A stretch of DNA of 64,000 nucleotides from Streptosporangium lutulentum. GTDB taxonomy: Bacteria; Actinomycetota; Actinomycetes; Streptosporangiales; Streptosporangiaceae. How positions within the stretch are numbered: position 1 is the first letter of the stretch; the number at the start of each line of letters is the position of its first letter. The DNA is taken from contig NZ_JAUSQU010000001.1 in the NCBI RefSeq assembly GCF_030811455.1, forward strand, positions 3,596,001 through 3,660,000. Direction: 5' to 3'. The notes under the pieces are model-generated. The model was given only the letters and a program-made list of their open reading frames with translations, did no database searches and was not told the origin of the DNA. Shown here piece after piece: positions 8,116 to 16,816 of the stretch. Position numbers and translations under genes: made by a program.

Positions 8116-8562
8116 TCAGGGCCGGGGAGGCCCCCCGAACGCGGCGCGCACCACGTCGGCGACCTGACGCTGGATCGGGTCGGCGTCCGGGCCGAACAAC
8201 CGCTCGTCGACCCCGGCCACGGCCTTCATCGCCTCTCGCATGAGACTCGCGCCCTCGGGCGTGACCTCGATGGCCGAGGCGGACCCGGCGCGGGCGGTGT
8301 TGTCACGAACCAGCCCGGCGCCGGAGAGCGCCTTCACCGCCGTATGGACGCTCTGAACCGTGATCCCCGACATCCGCGCCAGGTCGCTGAACGACACACC
8401 GGGCACGCCGGCGATGTGCCCGAGCAGGCCCAGCCTGCCGACCGTCAGCCCCAGCGGCACAAGAGCGGTGCCGAGTTCGGACTCGATCCGGTGCGCCAGC
8501 GTGAGCAGCACGATGGAAGGGCTGGTCTCCGGCGGCCCCGGACGGGTGTTCTCGATAGTCAC
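8116..8562 (-). CDS. MarR family transcriptional regulator
   Basis: 148 residues with the MarR winged-helix layout: a dimerisation helix at about 15-35, the recognition region SFSDLARMSGITVQSVHTAVKAL at about 57-79 (written here as its parts SFSDLARMSG and ITVQSVHTAVKAL), and the wing DNTARAGSASAIEVTPEG. It would bind a palindromic operator as a dimer and respond to small ligands. The start is GTG at 8562. The paired boxes just downstream of its stop are good candidate sites and would link it to the membrane protein gene at 7516-8007. Confidence 0.83.
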   Translation of the reverse strand: MTIENTRPGPPETSPSIVLLTLAHRIESELGTALVPLGLTVGRLGLLGHIAGVPGVSFSDLARMSGITVQSVHTAVKALSGAGLVRDNTARAGSASAIEVTPEGASLMREAMKAVAGVDERLFGPDADPIQRQVADVVRAAFGGPPRP

Positions 8563-8604
8563 CCCGCCAGTCTTCCGGACTCGACGGCGACGCGCCGGAT
8601 CAGG

Positions 8605-9633
8605 TCACCTCCCGGAGGTTCGGCCGGCCGTGGCCAAGGGGGCGGGCTTCGCGTCGCGGCGGTTGGCGTACACGCTCGTGAGCGTGACAGTGGCCAGGAT
8701 CGCGACGATGGCCCCCAGCGAGACCGGAGTGGGAATCTCCGGGACCCAGGTCCAGACACCGTGCGCCCAGTGCAGGACGAGCTTGATCCCGATGAAGGCC
8801 AGGATGATGCCGAGGCCGTGGTTCAGGTGCCGCAGCTTCGCCAGGACGCTGCGGAGCACGAAGTAGAGTGCCCGCAGGCCCAGCAGGGCGAAGGCGTTGG
8901 TGGCGAAGACGAGGAAGGGATCCTCGGTCACGCCGTACACCGCGGGCACCGAGTCGACGGCGAAGACGATGTCGGTGGCGAAGACGGCCACGATGGCCAG
9001 CGCCAGCGGGGTCAGAGCGCGGCGGCCGCCCTCACGGACGACCAGGCGGGAGCCTCGGTAGTCGTCGGTGACCGGCATGAAACGCCGCAACAGCCGGATC
9101 GTGCGCATGGAGGAGATGTCGACCTCCTGCTCCTTCCCGCTCAGCGCGTCCTTGAGGATCTTGCCGGCGGTGACGATCAGGATCCCGCCGAACAGCAGGA
9201 ACGCCCACGTACCGCTTTGCAGGACGGCCGCCCCCAGCGCGATGAAGATCGCACGCAGCACCAGTGCCCCGATGATGCCGTACAGCAGGACGCGCTGGGC
9301 CAGCGCGGTCGGGACCGCGAAGGCGGACAGCAGCAGCATGAACACGAACAGGTTGTCCACCGACAGCGACTTCTCCACCACGTAACCGGTGAAGAACTCG
9401 GTCGCCACCCCGGACCCGAAGGACAGCCATACGTAGACGCCGAAGACCAGAGGCAGGGCCAGGTAGAAGACCGACCAGCCCACCGCCTCGCGTATCCGCA
9501 CCTCGTGGGGACGCCGGGTCAGCATGAAGTCCAGGGCCAGCAGTGCCACCAGAGCGGCCACGGTGATCGTCCACAGTTGCGGTGAACCGATCGTTTCAAG
9601 ATTGTCCAACAACAGAGTTGCCTCAGCAGGCAT
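8605..9633 (-). CDS. TerC/Alx family membrane protein, probable Mn2+ exporter
   Basis: 342 residues with about eight membrane helices and the TerC signature, including acidic residues in FATDIVFAVDSVPAV and SVDNLFVFMLL. TerC/Alx proteins export manganese or support tellurite resistance and membrane-protein metalation. The ATG at 9633 follows GAGGAGG; the longer open frame upstream is the 5' leader. That leader contains a yybP-ykoY type aptamer (9661-9755), the manganese riboswitch class usually found before this family, which supports the metal role. Confidence 0.87.
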   Translation of the reverse strand: MPAEATLLLDNLETIGSPQLWTITVAALVALLALDFMLTRRPHEVRIREAVGWSVFYLALPLVFGVYVWLSFGSGVATEFFTGYVVEKSLSVDNLFVFMLLLSAFAVPTALAQRVLLYGIIGALVLRAIFIALGAAVLQSGTWAFLLFGGILIVTAGKILKDALSGKEQEVDISSMRTIRLLRRFMPVTDDYRGSRLVVREGGRRALTPLALAIVAVFATDIVFAVDSVPAVYGVTEDPFLVFATNAFALLGLRALYFVLRSVLAKLRHLNHGLGIILAFIGIKLVLHWAHGVWTWVPEIPTPVSLGAIVAILATVTLTSVYANRRDAKPAPLATAGRTSGR

Positions 9634-9660
9634 GAAACCTCCTCGAACGTGCTTGGCGTT

Positions 9661-9755
9661 CGAGGTCTCCTTCACCCGTGCCTGCGGGCGGCCGTCCGGG
9701 GACGTTTTGAAACGTCCGTACTGACCGGATCGGCTCTTGGGAAGTACTCCCCTCG
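9661..9755 (-). promoter_or_regulatory. yybP-ykoY type manganese riboswitch
   Basis: On the minus strand the leader starts with CGAGG then GGGAGTAC and ends with GGTGAAGGAGACCTCG. The outer CGAGG/CCTCG arms pair as the basal helix. GGGGAGTA and GGAGACC are the two conserved loop sequences of the class. An inner pair GGACG/CGTCC (ACGGACGTTTC and AAACGTCC) forms another stem. It ends 28 bases before the terC start, so control at translation or at an overlapping terminator is possible. No U-tract is seen before the start codon. Confidence 0.77.
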
Positions 9756-10003
9756 TCGTCCCAGGGTAGGCCAGCCACGGGCCGGGATACCACCCCAACC
9801 CGGTCGCGGACATTTGACGGGAGTCCGAGCCGCACGGATAGTGGAATCGAAGCGGAGGGGAGTACCCACCGTCCGACGCCCCGATCGTCATCACGGCCCC
9901 TGAGAGCAGGAGCCCGGCGGGGTGGCCCCCGTGCGAGACGGGGGTGTGGGAAGACCTTCGCCCTCAGGGTCACGTGTCCGCAGCGTGGTCGAAGGAGGGC
10001 TTG

Positions 10004-10189
10004 ATGTCGACCGCCGTGCTTCTCGAAATTCTGCTGGGCGTCCTGCTGACGATCTCCGCGCTCGTCACCGTCGCCGTTCTGTGGCGGGGAAGGCGGCGAC
10101 CCCTGTCGCCGGCCGTCCTCGAACGGCCCCTTCCTGACCGCCCGCCGCCGCCCGGCCCGAGACAGCGGGACCTGGCCGGACGACGGTGA
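10004..10189 (+). CDS. Small single-pass membrane protein
   Basis: 61 residues. Residues 4-28 form one hydrophobic segment (EILLGVLLTISALVTVAVLW), followed by an arginine cluster and a proline-rich, basic tail. The ATG at 10004 has a clear AAGGAGG site seven bases upstream. No family is recognised. It is divergent from terC and 73 bases before the Nudix gene on the same strand, with which it may be transcribed. Confidence 0.5.
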   Translation: MSTAVLLEILLGVLLTISALVTVAVLWRGRRRPLSPAVLERPLPDRPPPPGPRQRDLAGRR

Positions 10190-10262
10190 CGTCCGGCCGT
10201 CCGTTTCCGGGGGCGGGAACCGCCCGGTCTTTCATCGGTGTTCGTGTGCGATCGTGGTCGCC

Positions 10263-10883
10263 ATGGCCCTGTTGCCCCCGTCCGACGAGCTTCGTCCCCG
10301 CATCGCCGCCAACCTGGCCGCCTTCCGGCGGCGGGGAGCCCTGCCGCTGACCGACGGCCTGCGGCACGCGGCGGTCACCGTGTGCGTGCTGGAGGACGAC
10401 GAGGGCGGGCCGTACACGATCGTGATCAGGCGGGCCGCGCACGGCCGCAACGCCGGGCAGTGGGCGCTGCCCGGGGGACGGCTGGACGAGGGCGAGGACG
10501 CCCTGACGGCGGCGCTGCGGGAGTTGGACGAGGAGGTCTCGATCCGGGGCGTGGAGGTGGCCGGGCTGCTGGACGACTTCGTCACCGACTCCGGATTCGT
10601 GATCACTCCGGTGGTGGCGTTCGGCGGGCGGCAACGGCCTCGCAGGGACCCGTACGAGGTCGCCTCCATCCACCGGGTGCCGCTGGAGCGGTTCCTGGCG
10701 CCGGGGGTGCCGCGCTGGCGGATCGACGAGGAGGGACGGAGCCTGCTGCAGATGCCGCTCGGCCCCTCGATCGTGATCCACGCGCCCACCGGGGCCATCT
10801 TGTGGCAGTTCGCCGAGGTCGCTCTCAAGGGCCGTGACCTGCGGGTGGCGGGTGTGGCCCAGCCCCACTGGACACGCCGTTGA
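10263..10883 (+). CDS. Nudix hydrolase, CoA-pyrophosphatase-like
   Basis: 206 residues. The Nudix box GGRLDEGEDALTAA then LRELDEEVSI is at about residues 75-98; it keeps the metal-binding REL-x-EE residues, with S in place of the usual G near the end. The family hydrolyses nucleoside diphosphates linked to another moiety, here possibly CoA or a nucleotide sugar. ATG 10263 is preferred to GTG 10254. A short RNA gene begins about 45 bases after its stop. Confidence 0.82.
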   Translation: MALLPPSDELRPRIAANLAAFRRRGALPLTDGLRHAAVTVCVLEDDEGGPYTIVIRRAAHGRNAGQWALPGGRLDEGEDALTAALRELDEEVSIRGVEVAGLLDDFVTDSGFVITPVVAFGGRQRPRRDPYEVASIHRVPLERFLAPGVPRWRIDEEGRSLLQMPLGPSIVIHAPTGAILWQFAEVALKGRDLRVAGVAQPHWTRR

Positions 10884-10927
10884 CCGTGAAACGGAATAAC
10901 CACCCGCAGACGTCCGTTAGAGTGATC

Positions 10928-11088
10928 GTGCCGATGTGGTTTGTGTCCCCCGGGCCGCAAATTACCGCCTTCACGGAATACCGTTCGGCTGGAGCCGTGT
11001 TGTGCCTCTCGCCGAGGAGGCGACCGCCACATCGGCACCAAACGTCCGCCCCGTGAGCGCCTTCGCTCACGGGGCGTCTCGTTTTTCT
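10928..11088 (+). ncRNA. Candidate structured small RNA with intrinsic terminator
   Basis: A perfect 12-bp outer stem, GTGCCGATGTGG (10928-10939) and CCACATCGGCAC (11028-11039), encloses 88 bases that can form smaller hairpins (ACGG-aata-CCGT, CGGCT-gg-AGCCG, and GCCTC with GAGGC). A strong terminator follows directly (11047-11088). A TAGAGT -10 box at 10918-10923 predicts a transcript start at or next to the first base of the stem. No protein frame uses the interval. It does not match the 6C, SRP or tmRNA patterns I know, and plsC begins 157 bases after the terminator. Confidence 0.6.
11047..11088 (+). terminator. Rho-independent terminator of the small RNA
   Basis: Perfect 13-bp arms CGCCCCGTGAGCG and CGCTCACGGGGCG with loop CCTT, followed by TCTCGTTTTTCT. 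This is one of the few hairpins in the window with a real U-run. Confidence 0.9.
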
Positions 11089-11244
11089 GAGTTCGCTTTG
11101 AAAAATCCCTAGGTTCGCCCTGGAAGAGGCCCATGGCCTTGGAGAAGCACTAAAAAGGTAGAGTCCTCGCTTGCGCGGGTGCGTACATCTAACGGCTATC
11201 GGGACACCACCCAGCGTTGTGAACCCGTCTCATGAGGAGAGCCT

Positions 11245-11895
11245 GTGCTCTATCGCCTGACCAAGATCTTCGGCGGCCCCGTCCTGCACCTGCTGTGGCC
11301 GACCACGGTCACCGGGGAGGAGCACGTGCCAAGGTCGGGCCCGGCCATCCTGGCCTCCAACCACCTGTCGATCGTCGACTCGACCTTCCTGCCGCTGGTG
11401 CTTCCGCGCCAGGTGCGCTTCGTCGCCAAGTCCGAGTACTTCACCGGCAACCCCGCCACCGCGATGTGGATGCGGGCCACCGGTCAGATCAGCATCGACC
11501 GGCAGAGCCCGACCGCCGCCCAGGACATGCTCGACACGGCCGCGCAGGTGCTCAAGGACGGCGAGCTGTTCGGCATCTATCCCGAGGGCACCCGCTCCCC
11601 CGACGGCCGCCTCTACCGCGGCAAGGTCGGGGTCGCCTGGCTGGCCCTCGCCACCGGCGCACCGGTGATCCCGGTGGCGATGGCCGGCACCGACAAGGTG
11701 CTGCCGATCGGCGCCTCGGTGCCCAAGCTCGGCAGGGTGAAGGTGCAGATCGGCAAGCCGCTGACGTTCACCGGCTCGGAGCGGAGCGCGCGCGACCGGC
11801 GCAGGGTGACCGACGAGATCATGGCGGCGATCGGGGCACTGTCCGGGCAGGAGTACGTGGAGTCCTATACACCAAGCCGGAATAAGGACAAATAG
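11245..11895 (+). CDS. plsC: 1-acyl-sn-glycerol-3-phosphate acyltransferase
   Basis: 216 residues with the PlsC fold. It would transfer an acyl chain to lysophosphatidate at the membrane face in phospholipid synthesis. Motif I is NHLSIVDS (about 41-48) with the catalytic His and Asp; motif III is YPEGTRS (about 112-118); motif IV is PVIPVAM. The GTG at 11245 follows GAGGAG. It is 67 bases before the penicillin-binding protein gene on the same strand, so the two envelope genes may be co-transcribed. Confidence 0.86.
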   Translation: MLYRLTKIFGGPVLHLLWPTTVTGEEHVPRSGPAILASNHLSIVDSTFLPLVLPRQVRFVAKSEYFTGNPATAMWMRATGQISIDRQSPTAAQDMLDTAAQVLKDGELFGIYPEGTRSPDGRLYRGKVGVAWLALATGAPVIPVAMAGTDKVLPIGASVPKLGRVKVQIGKPLTFTGSERSARDRRRVTDEIMAAIGALSGQEYVESYTPSRNKDK

Positions 11896-11961
11896 TCGTT
11901 TGTAGCCATATGTCGCATTGATAACGCTAAGCTGCGGCACTTCAGGCTTGGAGAACTGGGG

Positions 11962-13602
11962 GTGGTTCAAATGCCACGTGGCAAGACGATCGCGATCACG
12001 TCGATAACCGTTGTGCTGGTGGCAGGGGCCGCCGGCGGCGGCGCGTGGTGGTACCTGCACACCAGGGGCACCCCCCAGGAGACCGCTCAGCGGTTCGCCC
12101 AAGCGTGGCAGAAGGGCGACCTGGCCGCCATGCGCGCCGAGCTCGGCGCGGCCGACCCGGCGTTCGACAAGACATACGAGAACATGAGCAAGGCCCTCGG
12201 GGTCGAGAGCACCGCCGTACGGCTCGGCTCGGTCCGCGAGACCGGCGACGGCAAGGGGCAGGCGAGCTACACCACCACGCTGAAGCTGAAGAACATCGGC
12301 GAGTGGAGCTACTCCGGCACCATCGACCTGGCGGTCGTCGACCGCAACTGGCGGGTCACGTGGTCCCCCGCGGCCGTGCACCCCGACCTGACCGCGGGCA
12401 CCGCCTTCGCCCTGAAGACCACCTGGCCGGAGCGCGCGAAGCTCACCGATGCCGAGGGCGACCGCATCGACGGCGGCGACGTGGGCGGCTCGGTCCAGCA
12501 GCTCGTCGGCTACCTGGACAAGGCCACGGCGAAAGACGTCAAGAGCCTGGGCTCCTCCTACAAGGCGGGTGACGCGATCGGCAGGGGCGGGTTGCAGCAG
12601 ACCTTCCAGCGGCGCCTGGCCGGCACCCCCTCCACCGAGATCGATCTCGTCGGCGCGGACAAGAAGACCGTGAAAACCCTCGACAAGATCGAAGGGAAGA
12701 GCGGCGAGGCCCTGGAGACCACCCTGGACATGCGGGTCCAGCAGGCGGCCGCCGGCGCGGTCCGCGACCTGAAGCAGACCGCCGCCCTGGTCGCGATCAA
12801 ACCCTCCTCCGGCGAGATCCTCGCGGTGGTGAACAACAAGGGCGGCTTCAACCGGGCGCTCGACGGCAACTACCCTCCCGGCTCGACCTTCAAGGCGATC
12901 ACCGCCATCGGGCTGCTGGCCGGAGGGATGTCCCCCGGCGATCAGGTCACCTGCCCCAAGGACGTCAAGGTGGGCGGCCTGCCGATCCGCAACTCCCACC
13001 ACGGCCAGTACGGCTCGGTGTCCCTCTCCGCCGCCTTCGCCTACTCCTGCAACACCACCTTCGCCCCGCTGACCCAGAAGCGGCTGAGCGCCGACAAGCT
13101 GACGGACACCGCGGAGCTGTTCGGTTTCAACAAACCGCTCAACATCGGCGTTCCGGCGACGAAGGGCAGCTTCCCCACGCCGCAGAGCGACGCCGAACTG
13201 GCCGCGGCGTCCTTCGGGCAGGGCCGCATCACCGCCAGCCCGCTGCTGATGGCCTCGGCCGCCGCCGCGCTGGCCGACGGCACCTGGCGCCCGCCGACCC
13301 TGGTCTCCTCCATCAAGCAGAAGACCGAACCGCAACCGCTCCCCGAGGGGATCACGTCCGAAATCGGTCAGATGATGTCCGCGGTGGTCACCATGGGAAC
13401 CGCCAAGGACGCGGGCCTGCCGTCCGGCACCCGGGGCAAGACCGGCACCGCGGAGTACGGCTCGCAGGACGACCTGAAGACACACGCCTGGTTCATCGGC
13501 TACCGCGGCGATCTGGCCTTCGCGGTGATCGTCGAGGAGGGCGAGGGCGGCGGAACGGTCGCCGCCCCGGTGGCCGCCGACTTCCTGCGCGCCCTGAACT
13601 GA
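11962..13602 (+). CDS. Penicillin-binding protein (class B-type transpeptidase)
   Basis: 546 residues. A signal anchor at about 9-29 (SITVVLVAGAAGGGAWW) is followed by an NTF2-like MecA N-terminal domain (about 36-145), a dimerisation region, and the transpeptidase domain. The active-site motifs are complete: S308-TFK, S362-CN and K493-TG. It would crosslink peptidoglycan outside the membrane. GTG 11962 is used because GGAGA precedes it; ATG 11971 is close and equally possible. The MecA_N plus transpeptidase order resembles PBP2a-like and PbpA-like proteins of actinomycetes. No beta-lactamase or regulator lies next to it. Confidence 0.87.
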   Translation: MVQMPRGKTIAITSITVVLVAGAAGGGAWWYLHTRGTPQETAQRFAQAWQKGDLAAMRAELGAADPAFDKTYENMSKALGVESTAVRLGSVRETGDGKGQASYTTTLKLKNIGEWSYSGTIDLAVVDRNWRVTWSPAAVHPDLTAGTAFALKTTWPERAKLTDAEGDRIDGGDVGGSVQQLVGYLDKATAKDVKSLGSSYKAGDAIGRGGLQQTFQRRLAGTPSTEIDLVGADKKTVKTLDKIEGKSGEALETTLDMRVQQAAAGAVRDLKQTAALVAIKPSSGEILAVVNNKGGFNRALDGNYPPGSTFKAITAIGLLAGGMSPGDQVTCPKDVKVGGLPIRNSHHGQYGSVSLSAAFAYSCNTTFAPLTQKRLSADKLTDTAELFGFNKPLNIGVPATKGSFPTPQSDAELAAASFGQGRITASPLLMASAAAALADGTWRPPTLVSSIKQKTEPQPLPEGITSEIGQMMSAVVTMGTAKDAGLPSGTRGKTGTAEYGSQDDLKTHAWFIGYRGDLAFAVIVEEGEGGGTVAAPVAADFLRALN

Positions 13603-13669
13603 TTCTCTCGCCGGCGCCGGGGGCTTCCGCCGATGCCGGGGAGCGCGGGGGCCACCGCGAGGATCGGGC

Positions 13670-13957
13670 TCACAGGGGAAGAGCGGCGGCCTCGTGGCGC
13701 AGGACCATGATGAGGAGCATGGCGATCAGTGTCGCGATCAGCAGCCAGCTGAACATGATGATGACCGTCGATCGGCGGGGGCGCCTGGCCGGCCGCTTCC
13801 CCTCCTTGTTTTTGGCATCACGCCTGCGCCGGCCGCCCTCCTTGCGCTGAACGCGCTCGTTGAACGACTCCAGCCGCGCGACCAGTCGCGGGTCCTCGTC
13901 TATCAGGTGACGCTCGATCTGCAGCAGCATCCGCTCCTCGTCCTGCGACCAGGCCAT
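13670..13957 (-). CDS. DUF3040 membrane protein
   Basis: 95 residues. The N-terminus MAWSQDEERMLLQIERHL is the DUF3040 signature, with a conserved acidic, helical start and LVARL. A very basic linker (about 40-64) leads to one membrane helix at about 66-86. Proteins of this family are small, actinomycete-specific and of unknown function. It converges with the penicillin-binding protein gene. Confidence 0.78.
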   Translation of the reverse strand: MAWSQDEERMLLQIERHLIDEDPRLVARLESFNERVQRKEGGRRRRDAKNKEGKRPARRPRRSTVIIMFSWLLIATLIAMLLIMVLRHEAAALPL

Positions 13958-14173
13958 GCCGCACCTCCCGGGAAAGCAAGGCGTGTGCCGACGTTCTGCC
14001 CAATCATGAAGATCATTATCCGTTCCGAGGGTCTTGATTTACTTCTTCTTTTCGCCAACGCGATCAAAGCGGTCGATCATGCCCCGGCCGTAGGGGCGAG
14101 AAGGTGACGGAGGAGGTGTTGGGCGGTTCCCAGCGTTCTCGACGATCTAGACATTCCAGATCGCAGATCTTTT

Positions 14174-14992
14174 TCAGAACCTGTTTCGTACGGCTCGGCG
14201 CTCAACCAGACCCAGCACGGCGTCGGCTGTCTTGCCGAAGAGCGCGAGCAGCAGGATGGCGAGCAGGAGAATGTCGGTACGTCCCGTGTTCTGGCTGTCG
14301 ATCAGCAGGAAACCGAGTCCCTTCGACGACGCGATGAGCTCGGCGGCGACCAGGAACAACCAGCCCTGCGCGAGGCCGAGCCGGAGCCCGGCGAAGACCG
14401 CGGGCGCGGCGCTGGGCAGCTGGATCCGGGTGAGCAGTTCCAGGCCGCGCAGGCCGTAGGCCCGCCCGGCCTCCACCAGGTGGGGGTCGACGTGGGCGAG
14501 CGCGGAGGACACGGTGGTGTAGACGGGAAAGAACGCGCCGATCGCCACCAAGACGATCTTCGGCCCTTCCCCGATCCCCAGCCAGAGCACCAGCAGCGGG
14601 ACCCAGGCCAGGGAGGGGACGGCGCGCAGCGCGGCGATGCTGGGCGCCAGCAGGCGCCGGACCGGCCGGTACAGGCCGACGAGCACGCCACCGGCCAGCC
14701 CGGCCACCGCCCCGGCGCCGAACCCGATGAGCACCCGCTGGACGCTGATCGCGATGTGCTGCCACAGCTCTCCTCGCCGTACCAGCTCGCCCAGCGCCGA
14801 CAGCACGCTCAGCGGCTGCGGCAACTGGCTCGGCGTGAATGCCTCCGCGACCGTGGCGAACTGCCACGCGGCGAGCACCGCCAGCGGCACGAGCACCCCG
14901 AGGGCCACTCCGCCGAGACGGGGGAACCCGGGCTTCTCACGCACCCGCTCCGGTGTCGCGATCACCGGCTTCCGTTCGGTGCCGGCGGTCAT
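14174..14992 (-). CDS. ssuC: Sulfonate ABC transporter permease
   Basis: 272 residues, six membrane helices, and the binding-protein-dependent permease loop (VEAGRAYGLRGLELLTRIQLP, with the EAA motif) at about 177-197. It forms the membrane channel of an SsuABC-type importer. The ATG at 14992 overlaps the binding-protein stop by four bases (ATGA), so translation is coupled. It is the last gene of the operon. Confidence 0.86.
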   Translation of the reverse strand: MTAGTERKPVIATPERVREKPGFPRLGGVALGVLVPLAVLAAWQFATVAEAFTPSQLPQPLSVLSALGELVRRGELWQHIAISVQRVLIGFGAGAVAGLAGGVLVGLYRPVRRLLAPSIAALRAVPSLAWVPLLVLWLGIGEGPKIVLVAIGAFFPVYTTVSSALAHVDPHLVEAGRAYGLRGLELLTRIQLPSAAPAVFAGLRLGLAQGWLFLVAAELIASSKGLGFLLIDSQNTGRTDILLLAILLLALFGKTADAVLGLVERRAVRNRF

Positions 14993-15978
14993 GACGCGTG
15001 TGCCTTCTCCGCGAAGGCGGGGTCGAACAGCGAGTCGAGCGCGGCCCGGGCCTCGTCGGCCGAGCGCACCTGGTTCTCCTCCACCAGGATCGGCAGGATG
15101 CGTTCGAGCACCGCGCGCTGCTCGGGGCCCGGCACCGGGCTGATCTCCGTCTTGGTGCGCTCCGTCAGCACGAGCTTGGCGATCTCGGGTGAGAGCTTGG
15201 CCTCCTCGGCCAGCAGCGTCACGGTCTCGTCCGGATGCGCGCCGATCCACGCTCGGGCCTTCTCGTAGGCGTTGACGACGGACTGCACGAGATCCGGGTG
15301 GTCCTTGATGAAGGCCTCGCGGGCGTTGAGGAAGCCGTACGACGTGAACGCCGGATTCCGGTAGATCAGCTTCGATCCGGCGTCGATCTGGCTCTGCGCC
15401 ATGAGCGGGTCGAGCCCGGCCCAGGCATCCACGTCGCCCCGTTCCAGCGCGGTCTTCCCGTCCGCGTGCTGCAGGTTGACGACCTCGACGTCGGCCCCGG
15501 TCAGTTTCGCCTCGTGCAGTGACTGGAGCAGGAAGAAGTACGGGTCGGTCCCCTTGGTGGCCGCCACCTTCCTGCCCTTGAGTCCGGCGATGCCGGTGAT
15601 GGAGGACGTCTTGGCCACCACGAGCGCCGCCCACTCGGGCCGGCTGTACACCTCGATCGCCTTGATGGCGGTGCCGTTGGCCCGGGCCTGGAGTGCGGCC
15701 GCCCCGGCCGTGGAGCCGACGTCGATCGTCTCGGCGCGCAGGTTCTCGTTGGCCTTGTTGCTCCCCGCCGACAGGACCCAGGTGACCTTGGTCCCCTTGG
15801 CGGAAAGCTCCTGTTCCAGCCAGCCCTGCTTGCGGACGACAAGGCTGAGCGGGTTGTAGTAGGCGTAGTCGAGCCGCAGCGCCCCGGCGGCCGGGGCGGC
15901 GGTGCCCTCTCCGGACGCGCACCCCGTCACCAGGGTCGCGAGCAGGGTGGAGACAAGAAAGGCTCGGCGGCGAATCAT
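14989..15978 (-). CDS. ssuA: Sulfonate ABC transporter substrate-binding lipoprotein
   Basis: 329 residues. The signal peptide ends in a lipobox LVTGC (C20), so the protein is lipid-anchored outside the membrane. The body has the SsuA/ThiY two-lobe pattern, with ETIDVGSTAGAAAL and GDVDAWAGLDP typical of aliphatic sulfonate and taurine binders. It delivers sulfonates (or a related anion) to the permease. It overlaps both neighbours by four bases. No sulfonate monooxygenase is in the window, so sulfur use must continue elsewhere. Confidence 0.85.
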   Translation of the reverse strand: MIRRRAFLVSTLLATLVTGCASGEGTAAPAAGALRLDYAYYNPLSLVVRKQGWLEQELSAKGTKVTWVLSAGSNKANENLRAETIDVGSTAGAAALQARANGTAIKAIEVYSRPEWAALVVAKTSSITGIAGLKGRKVAATKGTDPYFFLLQSLHEAKLTGADVEVVNLQHADGKTALERGDVDAWAGLDPLMAQSQIDAGSKLIYRNPAFTSYGFLNAREAFIKDHPDLVQSVVNAYEKARAWIGAHPDETVTLLAEEAKLSPEIAKLVLTERTKTEISPVPGPEQRAVLERILPILVEENQVRSADEARAALDSLFDPAFAEKAHAS

Positions 15979-16802
15979 CGCGGGGTCTCCTTGAAGGGGG
16001 TGGGACGGGGAACGCCGAGGCGGTCAAGAAGGTCCGCGCGCAGGGCGGCGAGTTCGGGGTGACCGCGGTCTCGGGGACGGGGGTAGGGGACGTCGAGCAC
16101 GGTCAGAACCGTCGCACCCTCGTGCGGTTCCTCCCCACCGAGGAGGATCACGCGATCGGCGAGGTGCAGCGCCTCGTCGACGTCGTGGGTGACGAGCAGG
16201 ACCGTGGTGTTCGCGCGTCGCTGGACGTCGGCCAGGAGGTCCTGCATCCGCAGCCGGGTGAGGGCGTCGAGCGCGGCGAACGGCTCGTCGAGCAGCAGCA
16301 CGCCCGGACGCCGGGCGAGGGCACGGGCCAGCGCGGTTCGCTGGGCCATGCCTCCGGAGATCTGCCGTGGCCGGTGCCGATGGAAACGGTCGAGGCCCAC
16401 GACCTCCAGCCAGCGGCGTACGGCCTCGCGGCCGCTCGCGCGAGGTGTGCCCCTCGGCAGCCCGAGGGCGACGTTGCCCACCAGGTCCAGCCAGGGAAGC
16501 AGCCTCGGCTCCTGGAAGACGACGGCGCACCGTTCTTCGATGCCGCGCACCTTCCTGCCTTCGACGACCACGTCGCCGCTGGTGGGCTCGTCGAGACCCG
16601 CGACGAGCCGGAGCAGGGTCGACTTGCCGCACCCGGAGGGCCCGAGGATCGCCACGATCTCACCGGGGACGATCTCGAGTTCGAGATCACGGAGAACGAC
16701 GTGGCCGGCTGCGCCCGCCCGGACGCCGAACGTTCGGCCGACCCCTCGCAGAACCACACTCGCGGGCCCGGCCTCCACGGCCGGGCTCAAGGAAGATCCC
16801 AT
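15975..16802 (-). CDS. ssuB: Sulfonate ABC transporter ATPase
   Basis: 275 residues. Walker A GPSGCGKST is at 54-62, the signature is ISGGMAQ at about 148-154, and Walker B VLLLDEPFAALD follows. The degenerate signature (ISGGM for LSGGQ) is common in the SsuB/TauB group. It powers uptake together with the next two genes. It is first in the operon and is preceded by a promoter with an overlapping palindrome. Confidence 0.88.
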   Translation of the reverse strand: MGSSLSPAVEAGPASVVLRGVGRTFGVRAGAAGHVVLRDLELEIVPGEIVAILGPSGCGKSTLLRLVAGLDEPTSGDVVVEGRKVRGIEERCAVVFQEPRLLPWLDLVGNVALGLPRGTPRASGREAVRRWLEVVGLDRFHRHRPRQISGGMAQRTALARALARRPGVLLLDEPFAALDALTRLRMQDLLADVQRRANTTVLLVTHDVDEALHLADRVILLGGEEPHEGATVLTVLDVPYPRPRDRGHPELAALRADLLDRLGVPRPTPFKETPR

Positions 16803-16816
16803 TGGATCTTTCTACC

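Noticed and set aside
10928..11088. A 6C RNA, SRP RNA or c-di-AMP riboswitch
   Set aside because: Only one run of five C is present, the SRP tetraloop region is absent, and no ydaO-type core is seen.
14174..16027. A single frame joining the permease to sequence upstream as a fusion
   Set aside because: The upstream part is the binding-protein gene in the wrong frame; the ATGA overlap at 14989-14992 shows the true permease start.
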